A stretch of 58,874 bases of DNA from Bacteroidales bacterium UBA1192 (GTDB lineage: Bacteria > Bacteroidota > Bacteroidia > Bacteroidales > Bacteroidaceae): the NCBI GenBank assembly GCA_002310175.1, contig DBYG01000011.1:1-58874 (forward strand), given 5' to 3'. Numbering within the stretch: the stretch's first letter is position 1; every line of letters begins with the position of its first letter. A program made the translations under genes and the position numbers. The notes under the pieces were generated by a model that worked only from the letters and a program-made list of their open reading frames with translations, searched no databases and was not told the origin of the DNA. Positions 34,151-44,800 of the stretch are shown one piece after another.

Positions 34151-36268
34151 ATGGCGCCCGGCCCGGACATATTTCATGAATGGAGGAGGGTTCTGACAAA
34201 AGTGCTTTCCTCAGTGATGTTCCTGTCAGTTCCCGGTATCTGTCTTTCCCAAAGTACTCTCTCTCAGAATCAGGATGGATTCAACGGGGAGTTGATGGAT
34301 GGGTTCATGAATATGGAGCCGTCCAAGGATTCCACAGTCGTAGAGCGGGTCGTGTCGCATGAATACAGCCAATGGATTATCAATGCTGATACTGGACTAC
34401 CGGAGGAGATTGAGCCGGATTCTCTGCACCATCTGTTTCAGTATGCACATCTGACAGAAGGGGCGGAGGGAAGCTACAGTCATCTCGGCAATATGGGCTC
34501 TCCCCGTCTTTCGCGTCTTTATTTTGAACGTAAAGAGATTCCTTCGTTCATGTTTGATTCTCCGTTTGATTTCTGGATCAGGCAGCCGTCGGATTTCCGT
34601 TTCTCCGATACAAAGACTCCTATGCTCAAGATTGATTATTACAAAGGCGGAGACAAGCGTACCGGCGAAGAGCGTGTCAAAGGTTTCTTTGCAGCCAATT
34701 TCGGAAAGAAGACAGGAATAGGATTTGACCTTGATTATCTTTTGGGACGTGGCCGTTATGAGAACCAATCGACCTCATTCTTCGACAGCAGACTGTATGC
34801 CTATCACAGGACAGACGCATATAGCATTCATGTTTCTGTAAACAGGGATAAGATGAAAATGGCTGAAAACGGCGGTATTCTTGATCCCCGTTATATAACC
34901 AATCCCGAGGCAATGGCTGAAGGACGGAAGCAGTACAGTGCCGAGGATATCCCTTTCAGGTTGTATAACAACTGGAGTAATCTTGAAAGGAAACAGGCTT
35001 TGCTGAATCAGAGCATTTTGTTGAGCAAGCAGATAAGCTACCTGGACAGCATTGGTGACACTGTCTTGACCCGTAGAAGGACAATAGAATACGGAAAGGT
35101 AGCTCACACTCTTGAGATAGGTAAGCTCTCCCGCAAGTATCAGTCGTGGTCACAGCCCGATTTCTATTACGGGCGTACCTTCCTGAATAACGACTCGGTT
35201 GATAGGGCCTCTAATTTCTATGTGACCAATACCCTGTCGTTCTCCCTTCTGGAGGGGTTCAGTAAATGGGCGGTGGCTGGCCTGTCGGCATACGTCGGAT
35301 TTGAGCACCAGAATTTTTCCATGCCGGACACTATAGGTGGTGACTGGAGTAATGAGTACATGCGTCGTTGGGGTGAGAACAACCTCTTTGTCGGAGGTCA
35401 TCTGGAGAGGAAAACAGGTGAAAATCTCTCGTTTAGTGCCGATGCCAAGACTGTTATCCTTGGCGATGAGATAGGTGACATAAAGATAAACGGTAGGATT
35501 GAGCTTAACCACAAGCTTTTCAGGAAGGATGCCGAATTAGGTGCCGATGTTACTGTAAGTGCCCTGACGCCATCATTCTTCATGGAGAATTACCACTCTA
35601 CCTTCAGCTGGTGGGACAACAGTTTGGACAAGGAATTGCGTACCAGGATAGGAGGTTGGCTTGAAATAGGGAAAACCGGTACCCGGTTGAGTGTGGACGT
35701 GGAAAGTGTTTCGAACTACACCTATCTGAAGAACACAGGGATAGGTTATGACAACGGTAGCGGAACGGAGATACCCACATATAACATAACCGCTGTTCAG
35801 GATAATGGTTCCATACAGATCCTGAGTGCTCAGTTACGGCAGAACCTGAAAGCCGGTCCGTTGCATTGGGACAATGTCGTCACCTGGCAATTCTCAGGTG
35901 ACAGGGATGTGATACCACTTCCTGCTTTGAATGTATTCTCTGACCTGTACTTTAAATTCATCTATTATAAGAGACTGCACATGGAGATAGGCGCCAACGC
36001 TACATATTTTACACGCTACAGTGCCCCGTCATACTCTCCTGCGGTGGGAATGTATCATCTGCAGAGTAGTCAGTGCATTCAGGAGGTAGGTGGGTATCCT
36101 CTGATAACCGGTTATTTGAACTGCTATATCCGGGGCGTACGGTTCTATGTTATGTACTATCATGCCAATGACGGTCTTTTCAACAATACGGACTCGTTCA
36201 TAGTACCCGGATATCCGGCCAATCCGGGCATGCTTAAGTTCGGACTTAGCTGGCCGTTGTTCGATTGA
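34151..36268 (+). CDS. Putative outer-membrane porin (Porin_10-like)
   Basis: 705 residues. The signal peptide is unusual in having about 20 residues before its hydrophobic core (VLSSVMFLSVPGICLSQ). The mature chain is a large beta-barrel rich in Tyr, Phe and Asp with alternating strands throughout, including GFFAANFGKKTGIGFDLDYLL, LSFSLLEGFSKWAVAGLSAY and a C-terminal GMLKFGLSWPLFD. It fits the Bacteroidetes putative-porin family of 600-700 residues. Substrate unknown. The start directly follows the J-like gene stop. Confidence 0.78.
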   Translation: MAPGPDIFHEWRRVLTKVLSSVMFLSVPGICLSQSTLSQNQDGFNGELMDGFMNMEPSKDSTVVERVVSHEYSQWIINADTGLPEEIEPDSLHHLFQYAHLTEGAEGSYSHLGNMGSPRLSRLYFERKEIPSFMFDSPFDFWIRQPSDFRFSDTKTPMLKIDYYKGGDKRTGEERVKGFFAANFGKKTGIGFDLDYLLGRGRYENQSTSFFDSRLYAYHRTDAYSIHVSVNRDKMKMAENGGILDPRYITNPEAMAEGRKQYSAEDIPFRLYNNWSNLERKQALLNQSILLSKQISYLDSIGDTVLTRRRTIEYGKVAHTLEIGKLSRKYQSWSQPDFYYGRTFLNNDSVDRASNFYVTNTLSFSLLEGFSKWAVAGLSAYVGFEHQNFSMPDTIGGDWSNEYMRRWGENNLFVGGHLERKTGENLSFSADAKTVILGDEIGDIKINGRIELNHKLFRKDAELGADVTVSALTPSFFMENYHSTFSWWDNSLDKELRTRIGGWLEIGKTGTRLSVDVESVSNYTYLKNTGIGYDNGSGTEIPTYNITAVQDNGSIQILSAQLRQNLKAGPLHWDNVVTWQFSGDRDVIPLPALNVFSDLYFKFIYYKRLHMEIGANATYFTRYSAPSYSPAVGMYHLQSSQCIQEVGGYPLITGYLNCYIRGVRFYVMYYHANDGLFNNTDSFIVPGYPANPGMLKFGLSWPLFD

Positions 36269-36280
36269 TAATTTATTCTA

Positions 36281-37249
36281 ATGATACGCTGGGGATTCAT
36301 AGGATGTGGTCAGGTGACTGAGAAAAAGAGCGGACCGGCATTTGCAAAGGCCGAAGGTTCATCCATATATGCTGTTATGAGTCGTGATGCAGCCAAAGCC
36401 CGTTCGTATGCCGAACGTCACTCCATAGGCAAGTGGTTCACCGATGCAATGGATTTAATTGACAATCCTAATGTGGATGCTGTATATATAGCAACACCTC
36501 CATCTTCACATGCAACATACGCCATTATGTCAATGAAGGCCGGCAAGCCTGTGTATATTGAAAAACCTATGGCTCAGAGCTATGATGAGTGTATGCGCAT
36601 TAACCGTGTATCGCGTGAGACAGGTGTTCCCTGTTTTGTGGCATACTATCGACGTTACCTTCCTTATTTCCACAAGGTACGTGAGCTTGCTGGAAGGATA
36701 GGTAAGCTGATAAATGTGCAGATAAGATTCGCTCAGCCGCCAAAGGAGCTTGACTATAACAGCTCAAACCTTCCATGGAGAGTAATCCCCGATATTTCCG
36801 GTGGAGGTTATTTCTATGACCTTGCCCCTCATCAGATTGACATGATACAGGAACTGTGCGGTTGTATAATCGATGCCTACGGCGTGTGCAGCAATCGTGG
36901 AGGGCTTTATCAGGCTGAGGATACGGTAAGCGCCTGTTTTAAGTTTGAAACAGGGCTTGTAGGCTCCGGCTCATGGTGCTTCGTGGCCGATGAGTCCGCT
37001 AAAGAGGACCGCATAGAGATAGTGGGCGACAAAGGTATGCTCTGTTTCTCCATTTTCACCTTTCAGCCAATAGCGTTACATGATTCAGAAGGACGGCATG
37101 AATTCGATATCCCCAACCCCGAGCATGTACAGTTTCCATTGGTTCAGGCTGTAGTTGACCATCTGAACGGGAAGTCAGTGTGTACCTGTGACGGTATTAG
37201 CGCTACACCTACCAACTGGGTTATGGACCGTATCCTTGGCAAATTCTGA
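36281..37249 (+). CDS. Gfo/Idh/MocA-family oxidoreductase
   Basis: 322 residues. N-terminal Rossmann fold with GFIGCGQVTEKKSGPAF (GxGxxx(x)), and the family signature EKPMAQSYDE (EKP with the conserved Lys for catalysis). The C-terminal domain has GGGYFYDLAPHQIDMIQEL with the Asp and His that bind substrate. NAD(P)-dependent oxidation or reduction of a sugar or cyclic polyol is expected; the substrate is not readable. It follows the porin by 12 nt and is the last gene of this cluster. Confidence 0.9.
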   Translation: MIRWGFIGCGQVTEKKSGPAFAKAEGSSIYAVMSRDAAKARSYAERHSIGKWFTDAMDLIDNPNVDAVYIATPPSSHATYAIMSMKAGKPVYIEKPMAQSYDECMRINRVSRETGVPCFVAYYRRYLPYFHKVRELAGRIGKLINVQIRFAQPPKELDYNSSNLPWRVIPDISGGGYFYDLAPHQIDMIQELCGCIIDAYGVCSNRGGLYQAEDTVSACFKFETGLVGSGSWCFVADESAKEDRIEIVGDKGMLCFSIFTFQPIALHDSEGRHEFDIPNPEHVQFPLVQAVVDHLNGKSVCTCDGISATPTNWVMDRILGKF

Positions 37250-37264
37250 TAAGGACCATTTCTG

Positions 37265-37299
37265 AAAAAAAGCCCGGACGGCTTTTGAAGCCTCCGGGC
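37265..37299 (-). terminator. Terminator of the FadL-like gene (minus strand)
   Basis: Stem 37272-37278 with 37293-37299, then 37280-37284 with 37288-37292 after one bulge; on the minus strand it is followed by seven T residues (37265-37271). It may also slow plus-strand transcription, but no T-run follows on that side. Confidence 0.85.
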
Positions 37300-37328
37300 C
37301 AAACTAACAACTACGGATTTGTATCAGG

Positions 37329-38753
37329 TCAGAAACACCATCCCAGTGTCAACATAAACTTGTCTTTCTTTGTTATATAATCGATGTCTATGTCATCATC
37401 ATACTGGTTCAGATTGAACCCGTTCTGCCTGTTGGTATGTATATATGCCAGATCAATATAGAACTGTGAATCTGATTCATCTACGGTAGAGCAGTAGCCG
37501 AGCCCGAGAGTGAAGTTTCTGACCCTTCCCAATCTCTCTGTCTGGAAATCAAGACGACCCAGATCTCCGTTCTCACCTGCATTGAATTCCGAATCTCCCA
37601 AATAAACCAATGCATCCTCCCTGATCATGGGGCTTGTGGTGTTGTAACCTGCCCTAAGGCTCAGCTTTCCTATATTCTGCTCTATTCCGCATGCGATTTT
37701 TGAATAATCCTGGTAATCAATGGCTCCCTGTCCTGACATTGTCTTATTGCCTATTGACAGCGATGCACGTTCCACAAAGTAGTTTTCATACTCGAATCCC
37801 AAGGCGGTCTTTCCTACGGTAAAACCTGCACTCAGATTGAGAGCCATGGGTGAAGATATGTTATAGTCGGTATAGCTTTCAAACTTATCCGGATTGGCAT
37901 ATTCAATAAGGTTATTTGCGAACATTACATCGGAGTAACCCATCTCCTGCCTGAACCATGTGGGACTCTTGACAGCTAGTCCGAGCCTTAGAGACTGTAT
38001 TGGACGTACTATCATACCGGCTGCTAAATTCCATCCGTTTCCTGTGGCGGTGTTCATCTTGGCGGCATTGAGTTTGTATTTCTGGTTCACCCCTTCAGGG
38101 GCGTTTGCATAGTAGTCCATTATATAACCTTCAGACCATGTGTCTGTTGAAAGCAATCCCAGTGTTATTCCGAAATGGAATAGGTCTCCGGCGTTATATG
38201 AGATGTTGAAATCAAATGATTTAACCTTGTTTTTCTGATGATCCTCATAATCGCACCAGATCTCATCGTCGTTTCCATCTTTGAAAGACTCATAGAAAGT
38301 GAGAGTCTTGTCCAGATAGAGTAGGCGGCGATATGAGAATCCGAAATTCATGTAACCGTGCTTCCCCTCATTACCGCTGACTACGAATGAAAAATTGTCA
38401 AGATCCATGTTTATGTCTGATTTCACATTGTCAGAATAGTATGTGGTGAATCCGTCATATCCCAGAATCTGGCGGTTCGGGCTGGAGTAAGGCGATGTCT
38501 CCACCGATGTTCCGAATCCTGAGAGAGTGGCATTGACCTCACTCTTATGATAGGTCGCTATTCCGGCCGGATTGTGGCTTATCACTGACATGTCATTGCC
38601 CAGTGCACTCATGGCACCTCCCATTCCCACATATCTTGCCGTTCCGTTGAGTTCCTCCTCAAACAGCTTGGCAGCATCAAATGAGGTCTGTGCACCAGCG
38701 GTAAGTAGTGTTGCAGAAGCTGCAATCAGTATATATAATCTGTTCTTATTCAT
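37329..38753 (-). CDS. FadL/OmpP1-like outer-membrane transporter
   Basis: 474 residues with a signal peptide (to about AGAQ, residue 22). The N-terminal hatch-like segment (ARYVGMGGAMSALGNDMSVISHNPAGIATY) with the NPAG motif is typical of FadL/TodX proteins. The remainder is barrel strands ending in LTLGWCF. These proteins let hydrophobic compounds cross the outer membrane. No TonB features. The preceding repeat-protein gene ends 60 nt upstream with no terminator, so the two may be cotranscribed. Confidence 0.85.
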   Translation of the reverse strand: MNKNRLYILIAASATLLTAGAQTSFDAAKLFEEELNGTARYVGMGGAMSALGNDMSVISHNPAGIATYHKSEVNATLSGFGTSVETSPYSSPNRQILGYDGFTTYYSDNVKSDINMDLDNFSFVVSGNEGKHGYMNFGFSYRRLLYLDKTLTFYESFKDGNDDEIWCDYEDHQKNKVKSFDFNISYNAGDLFHFGITLGLLSTDTWSEGYIMDYYANAPEGVNQKYKLNAAKMNTATGNGWNLAAGMIVRPIQSLRLGLAVKSPTWFRQEMGYSDVMFANNLIEYANPDKFESYTDYNISSPMALNLSAGFTVGKTALGFEYENYFVERASLSIGNKTMSGQGAIDYQDYSKIACGIEQNIGKLSLRAGYNTTSPMIREDALVYLGDSEFNAGENGDLGRLDFQTERLGRVRNFTLGLGYCSTVDESDSQFYIDLAYIHTNRQNGFNLNQYDDDIDIDYITKKDKFMLTLGWCF

Positions 38754-38813
38754 AGCTGTACTTTTATTATCGTTAAAGTAATACTCTTAGTCACATATGG
38801 TTTGTCATATCTT

Positions 38814-40373
38814 TCAACGACGTCCGCCTGAACTGCTGCGTCCGCCACTGGAACCGCTGTAGCTGCTTGAACCTCCGCTGTAGCTGCCTGAACTGCGACT
38901 GCTCGAACCTCCGCTGTAGCTGCCGGATGAGCCACTGTAGCTGCCGGATGAGCTGCTGTAGCTGCTGGATGAGCTGCTGTAGCTGCTGGATGAGCTGCTT
39001 GAACTGCGTGATGACGAGCTGCTGACACTACGGTTGCCTGAACTGCTTGTTATGGTACGGCTTGAGCTGCTCGAGCTGCGGGTAGGATTCGTTACGGGAG
39101 TACGTGTCCCTACAGTGCCGGCTGAACCTGCACTTACGTTACGTGATGCACTGGTGCTGCCGGATGATGAATATGATGATGACGATGAAGTCCCGGTGCT
39201 GCGTGAAACGCTACTCTCGCCAGTCACGGTACGGGTAGAGCTGGTGCTGCTTGGCCTATTGTAGGTCGATGTTGACGATGACTGTGTCGAACGGGTTGCC
39301 TGTGTGGCTTGTGTTGAAGTAGAACGACTGCTTGAACCGGTGTTGGACACAGATCGGCTTGATGTTGCCGGAGCCACGCTCCTAACCTGTGATCCGGAGG
39401 ATGTCACGGAACGGTTGCCCGTGGACTGTGATGCGCTCCTGGAAGTGGTTGAAGACGCGCTCCTGGAAGTAGCTGAAGACGCACTCCTTGAGGTGGTAGC
39501 GGATGCACTCCTGGATGCTGCGCTGCTCACGCTTCTTGAAGAGGCAGCGGATGCAACGGAATTTGAAACAGTACTTCTAGAACTGTTCAGAGATGATCCG
39601 CGTGATGCTACAGACCTTCCGGAGAGACCGCTGTCCCATCCGCGCCCCTGAGGTCTTGCAGGCGAGAAGTTCTCTACGCGTGAAACTATTCTTCTGTCAT
39701 GTCCTGCACCAGGGCCAAGATAGGCATGGGGGTATGAGGGACCATAATAGAAAGGATCATAATACCAGGGGTCCAGCCATGGATCGTAGTAGTACCATGA
39801 GTAATAACTTCCACCGTAGTACCAAGGATAAGGATCGTAGAACCAGGGGTCATAGAAATAAGGTGTGTACAGATACCTGTTGAAATAGTGGGAACGATAC
39901 CATACGGGGTCCCAGATTACAAAATCCCAGTAAGCCAGATCCCAGATGAGGTCGGCATAGAGACCCAGGTAGGTGCGTCCGTTCCTGTGGAACCGGTACA
40001 GACGGAAGGTGTTCTCGTAATCATCGATTGCATCCTTATAACCTTCGGAGTATGAGCCTCCGCCGTTGGCAAGCACATAAACGGTGTCATGTACATAGAC
40101 TGTGGGTGCATCGTAGTATGTGCCGTCATCAAATACCACTTCACTTGTCGCGGGAGAATAACGGCGGTTGTACTCATCGGGATCACGATTCTCTATTATC
40201 TGCCGTGTAGCGGCCGGAGCTGAAGATACAGCCGGAGTCGTTGCGACCGATGTGGCCGGAGCTGATACTGAGGCGGACTTGCCTGAAGAGCCAGTTGAAT
40301 ACAAGTCATTCCTCTGTGCAAAGGTTGTCACTGACGCTGTCAGCAGAACCATCATTAAAACTGACTTTTTCAT
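38814..40373 (-). CDS. Exported Trp/Tyr-rich and Ser/Arg-repeat protein, unknown function
   Basis: 519 residues from MKKSVLMMVLLTASVTTFAQ, a signal peptide; the frame begins nine codons earlier. After a short Ser/Ala linker there is an ordered segment (RDPDEYNRRY...VVFDDGTYYDAPTVYVHDTVYV). Then comes an extreme aromatic block of Trp, Tyr, Asp and Pro (about residues 155-225, with repeated YDPW/YYDP units). From about 245 to the end, Ser is dominant: first SRSASS-type 8-residue repeats, then SSSYSSS/GSYSG repeats with Arg at the very end. This looks like an intrinsically disordered, adhesive or matrix-like surface protein, but no family is recognised. The repeat DNA is in frame throughout. Confidence 0.78.
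   Translation of the reverse strand: MKKSVLMMVLLTASVTTFAQRNDLYSTGSSGKSASVSAPATSVATTPAVSSAPAATRQIIENRDPDEYNRRYSPATSEVVFDDGTYYDAPTVYVHDTVYVLANGGGSYSEGYKDAIDDYENTFRLYRFHRNGRTYLGLYADLIWDLAYWDFVIWDPVWYRSHYFNRYLYTPYFYDPWFYDPYPWYYGGSYYSWYYYDPWLDPWYYDPFYYGPSYPHAYLGPGAGHDRRIVSRVENFSPARPQGRGWDSGLSGRSVASRGSSLNSSRSTVSNSVASAASSRSVSSAASRSASATTSRSASSATSRSASSTTSRSASQSTGNRSVTSSGSQVRSVAPATSSRSVSNTGSSSRSTSTQATQATRSTQSSSTSTYNRPSSTSSTRTVTGESSVSRSTGTSSSSSYSSSGSTSASRNVSAGSAGTVGTRTPVTNPTRSSSSSSRTITSSSGNRSVSSSSSRSSSSSSSSYSSSSSSYSSSSGSYSGSSGSYSGGSSSRSSGSYSGGSSSYSGSSGGRSSSGGRR
38914..38997 (-). repeat. Four tandem 21-bp coding repeats
   Basis: Four head-to-tail copies of a 21-bp unit (plus-strand form begins CTGTAGCTGCYGGATGAG), encoding 7-residue Ser/Tyr units in the C-terminal tail of the repeat protein. 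The last two copies are identical, so copy number could vary by slippage. Confidence 0.85.
39430..39525 (-). repeat. Four tandem 24-bp coding repeats
   Basis: Four copies of a 24-bp unit (plus-strand form GAYGCGCTCCTGGAAGT then GGTTGAA or similar), encoding 8-residue SASSATSR-like units. Divergence between copies is a few bases each. It lies in the same gene as the 21-bp array but has a different unit. Confidence 0.8.
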
Positions 40374-40425
40374 AACCGTATTCTTTAAAATGTTAGACAT
40401 ATCGTTTTTGTGTTTGTTTCCAATG

Positions 40426-40433
40426 CAAAAATA
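40426..40433 (-). promoter_or_regulatory. -7 element of the repeat-protein gene
   Basis: TATTTTTG on the minus strand, exact match, giving a leader of about 46 nt to the ATG at 40373. No TTTG is seen at standard distance. The rest of 40434-40526 holds only a weak imperfect hairpin. Confidence 0.5.
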
Positions 40434-40526
40434 ATAAGGGAATATTACTCTGGTCAGGGAAAAATCCTATTATTACGGGGGAAATTTCCTAAAGATGCGG
40501 CTATGCCGGTTTTATTAAAATCCGGG

Positions 40527-41846
40527 TTATTCCAGATACTGCATGATGCGGCCGCTTATCTGCATGAGTGAAATTTCACATACTTTGGTGTCGTACTGTG
40601 CCTGGAGCAGGCTTTCTTCGGCATCCAAGAGGGATTTCTGAGCCTCGCGCATCTCTATTCCGGACAGGTTTCCGAGCATATAACGTTCCTGAGCTATCTC
40701 CATTGTCTCCTGTGCAGTCTTGAGGTTTTGTTCCTGGAGTTCCAGAAGGAGCAGGTTGTTGCAGTATGCCTGCCAGAAATCATCCAGGTTAGCCCTCAGC
40801 TGAAGCTCCAGCTGGTCAACTGTGATATCGGCATTAAGTTCGTCCAGAATAGCGTTCCGCTCTTGTGTACGTTGCTTGCCGTTAATCAGGTTCATACCTA
40901 AAGTGGCTCCGAAATTGGGCCCCCAGTTGGTGCGGTCAGTATATGTGTTGTTGTCATAGATATTGTGCGTGAGACCGTATGAAGCATTGAGACGCAGATA
41001 CGGATAGTTGCGGGATTGCACGGCCTTGCGGTCCATTCTGGCCAGAGAGCGGTTACTCTCAGCCCGCAGCAGGGAAGAGTTGGTCCTCATCATATCATCA
41101 TACAGAGACTGATAGTCCAGACCTGTGAGAAGGGTTATGGCAGTATCGGCTGCCACATGGACGGAACGCAGGTCCTGATTGGACATAAGACGGTTGATGC
41201 GAATGTTGGCCGATGCCACAGCTTCGTGCTGTTTGAGGCTCCTGGCACTGTCAGAATTGAAATAGACCTGTGCCTGCTGATAGTCCAGACGTGAGTCTCC
41301 GCCCATATCGTAACGCTCGCTGGTTATGCGCAGACGCTCACGTGAAAGAGCTGTGGCATAATCCAGGTTTTGAAGATGAATGGTTTGTCTGACCAGATTG
41401 TAGTACTCGGTGGTCAGGCTGGCTATGTAATCCTCAATAGTTATGCGTGTCTGTATGATACCTTGGGTATGAAGTTCCTCCATGCGGTCCCGGCTGGCCT
41501 GTATGCTGAATCCCTCGAATACAGTCATGTCGGCACGCACCTGGGCGTTGAGAGTGTGGTCCAACACGTTGCGGTTGGATACAGTGGAACCGTCGGAACG
41601 CAGGGTCGCGTCATTACTGGCCAGCGAACCGGAATAACCGCCTGATATTGATACTGTAGGCATTCCGCCGGCGTAAGCCCATGAGTCATTATTGGCGGCT
41701 TTCTCCTCGGAAATATTCACCAGCTTGATCTGGTAGCTTTCACGGATACCTTCTTCAAGGCACTCCTTGAGAGTCATTATCTGAGCACTGGAACCTATGC
41801 AAACGGTCAGAGCCGCAATGGTTATGATTATTCCGGATGATTTCAT
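40527..41846 (-). CDS. TolC-family outer-membrane efflux protein (RND operon)
   Basis: 439 residues with a signal peptide (SGIIITIAALTVCIGSSAQ). Two related halves of long amphipathic helices, with LKECLEEGIRESYQIKL at the start and SLLDAEESLLQAQYDTKVCEISLMQISGRI at the end, are typical of the TolC alpha-barrel. It forms the outer-membrane exit duct for the RND pump. Its ATG overlaps the pump stop codon by 4 nt, so translation is coupled. Third gene of the operon. Confidence 0.92.
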   Translation of the reverse strand: MKSSGIIITIAALTVCIGSSAQIMTLKECLEEGIRESYQIKLVNISEEKAANNDSWAYAGGMPTVSISGGYSGSLASNDATLRSDGSTVSNRNVLDHTLNAQVRADMTVFEGFSIQASRDRMEELHTQGIIQTRITIEDYIASLTTEYYNLVRQTIHLQNLDYATALSRERLRITSERYDMGGDSRLDYQQAQVYFNSDSARSLKQHEAVASANIRINRLMSNQDLRSVHVAADTAITLLTGLDYQSLYDDMMRTNSSLLRAESNRSLARMDRKAVQSRNYPYLRLNASYGLTHNIYDNNTYTDRTNWGPNFGATLGMNLINGKQRTQERNAILDELNADITVDQLELQLRANLDDFWQAYCNNLLLLELQEQNLKTAQETMEIAQERYMLGNLSGIEMREAQKSLLDAEESLLQAQYDTKVCEISLMQISGRIMQYLE

Positions 41847-44800
41847 TCTTTTTTCTTTCGGGTTTTACGGTCAGTTGAGATGTAGCTGTAAACAGAAGGT
41901 ACAATATACATGGTGAAGAATGTTGATATGAGCATTCCGCCTACCACAGCTGTTCCCATTGCCACTCGTCCTGCGCTGCCCTCACCGTGAGCGAACATAA
42001 GCGGCAAAAGGCCCAGCATCGTGGATGTGCTGGTCATGAGGATAGGACGCAGACGCTGTATAGATGCATCCCTGATAGCAATGAACTTGTCAACTCCGGC
42101 CTCCTGTTTCTGGTTGGCGAACTCCACAATCAAAATGCCGTTCTTAGCCACAAGTCCTATAAGCATTATTATACCTATTTCACTGAAGATATTCATTGTT
42201 TGGTTTCCACCTCGTAGGAATACCAATGCTCCGAACACAGCTAAAGGAACGGTGATCATGACTATGAGCGGGTCCTTGAAACTCTCAAACTGTGCAGCCA
42301 GAATCAGATATATAAGCAGCAGTGCCAGACCGAAAGCGAACAGGAGGCTGTTGGAACTCTCACGGAAATCCTTGGACTCTCCGGTAAGAGCAGTACGGAA
42401 AGTGTCATCCAGAGTCTCCTTGGCTATCTTGTCCATCTCGTCAAGCGCCTGACCTAAAGTATAACCCTTACTAAGTCCGGCCGATACTGTGGCCGATACA
42501 AATCTGTTGTAGCGGTACAGACGGGGTGGGGCAATATCCTCCTTGAGGTCCACCAGATTCTCCATCTGTATCATATCGCCGCTTCCGCTGCGCATGTAGA
42601 TGGACTTGAGGGCCTGGGTGGTGTTACGCTGCTGACGGTTTATCTCACCTATTATGTCATACTGTTTACCGTTCATGTACAGATATCCCATCCGCTGGCC
42701 GCTTAATCCCCATTGCAGGGTTTGGGCTATGTCCCTGGTGCTTACCCCCAGCAGGTTGGCTTTCTCGCGGTTTATTGATATGCGGACCTCGGGCTTGGAG
42801 AACTTTAGGTCGGCATCGGCCATCTGGAAGGCTGGGTTCTCATTTACCTTGGCAAGGAAGGTGGGCAGCACATCCTGCAGTTTCTCAATGTTGGTAGCCT
42901 GCAACACATATCGCACCGGCATACCGCCTCGACCTCCTGAAAATGACGACTGCTGTTGTACGAACGCTCGGGCGTCGTTCTCGCGGCGTACTGCGGCGCT
43001 CAGTTTCTCAAACACCTCCATCTGTGAGTAACTGCGCTCGTTAATATCCTTGAGAGTGATCTGTATGTTACCTCCACCTGATGATACGCGGGCGGTCACA
43101 AACTTGGCATCGGGCATAAGTGAATCCACCACATCATTTATACGCTCAGTGTAGTCGCGCATATATTCGTAGGTTACACCCTCGGGGCCTTGGGTACGTA
43201 CTGTTACTTGTGAGCGGTCCTCCATAGGTGCCATCTCGGATGGGGTCTTAGTCCACATCCATATAGCTGCTCCCAGAGCCAGTACCATTGTGGCAAGAGT
43301 TATCCAGCGGTTGCGAAGTATAAACTCCAGACTCTTGCTGTAATATTTGTTCAGCCCGTCAAAGAAAGGCTCTGACCACGCGTAGAAACGGTTTTTCTTT
43401 TCACGGCGGACAAGAATCTTGGTGGAGAGCATCGGAGTGAAGGTCAGTGCGGCAAAGGTTGAGATCACCACGGCACCGGCTATCACGAATGCAAACTCGC
43501 GGAACAGGCGGCCTGTCTGACCCTGCATGAACACGATAGGGACAAATACGCAGAGCAGTGTGATTGAGGTGGATATGATGGCAAACAGAATCTCCCTTGA
43601 ACCGTCAATGCCGGCTTGTAGCGGAGTCATGCCTTTTTCTATGCGGTTGTATATGTTCTCGGTCATGACTATGGCATCATCCACTACAAGTCCTACCGAC
43701 AGCACCACCGCAAGCATGGAGAGCACGTTGATACTGAATCCCAGCAGATACATTACAAAGAACGATCCCACAATTGATACCGGGATTACCAGTACAGGGA
43801 TAAGAGTCACGCGCCAGTCACGCAGGAAAAGGAAAATTATAAAGATAACCAGTATGAATGCCTCATACAGTGTAGTCTTTACCTCGTTGATGCTGGCACG
43901 GATAAAACGGGTGTTGTCAAAACCGTACTCATAACCCACATCTTCGGGCAGATCCTTCTCCATAAGTTTCATGCGGTCATATACGGCGTTGGCAATATTG
44001 ATGTGATTGGCTCCGGGCTGGGGGGTTACTGCCACACCCACCATAGGAATGCCGTTCATCTTCATATAGCTCTTTATGTCACGGGGGCTCAGTTCTGCCT
44101 GACCCACATCGCTGAATCTGATTACCTTGGTACCGTCATGTTTTATGACCAGATTATTGAATTCCTCGGTGGTATGCATCTGGCCCAGGGTACGTATCTC
44201 AAGCTCTGTGGTGTTGCCCTCTATAGTTCCGGAAGGAAGCTCCACGTTCTCCTTGTCCAGGGCGTTCTTTACGTCCATCGGGGTGATTCCGTAACCGGAC
44301 ATCTTTACTGGATCCAGCCACAGGCGCATACAGTAGCGTTTCTCACCCCAAATCATAACTGAACTGACATCCTGTATGGTCTGGAGCTGCTCTTTTACTA
44401 CAAGGTCCGCCAGCTCACTCAACTCTAAAAGGGAACGTTTGTCGCTGTGCAGGGCCACCATCAGGATGGGCATAGCATCGGCATCGGCCTTTGATACGGT
44501 GGGGGGATCACAGTCACGTGGCAGCATCCGCTGGGCACGTGAGACCTTGTCGCGCACGTCATTGGCGGCGGTCTCAAGATCCACCGAGAGTTCAAACTCA
44601 ACCGTTATGCGGCTGTTGCCGTACTGGCTTACCGATGAGAGCGAGCGGATGCCTGGAATACCGTTGATCTGCTGCTCCAGCGGCTCGGTTATCTGATTCT
44701 CAATAACCTCAGCATTGGCTCCGGGGTAAGAGGCTGATACCGATATAATAGGGTTATCGACTGACGGATATTCGCGTACACCAAGACTGGTGTAACCCAC

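Noticed and set aside
38914..39525. Possible CRISPR array
   Set aside because: The repeats are directly tandem, without unique spacers, in frame inside a coding region, and no cas gene is nearby.
39034..39651. Two plus-strand frames rich in Leu, Glu and Val
   Set aside because: They are the complement of the Ser/Arg repeats of the minus-strand protein, so their composition only mirrors the repeats.
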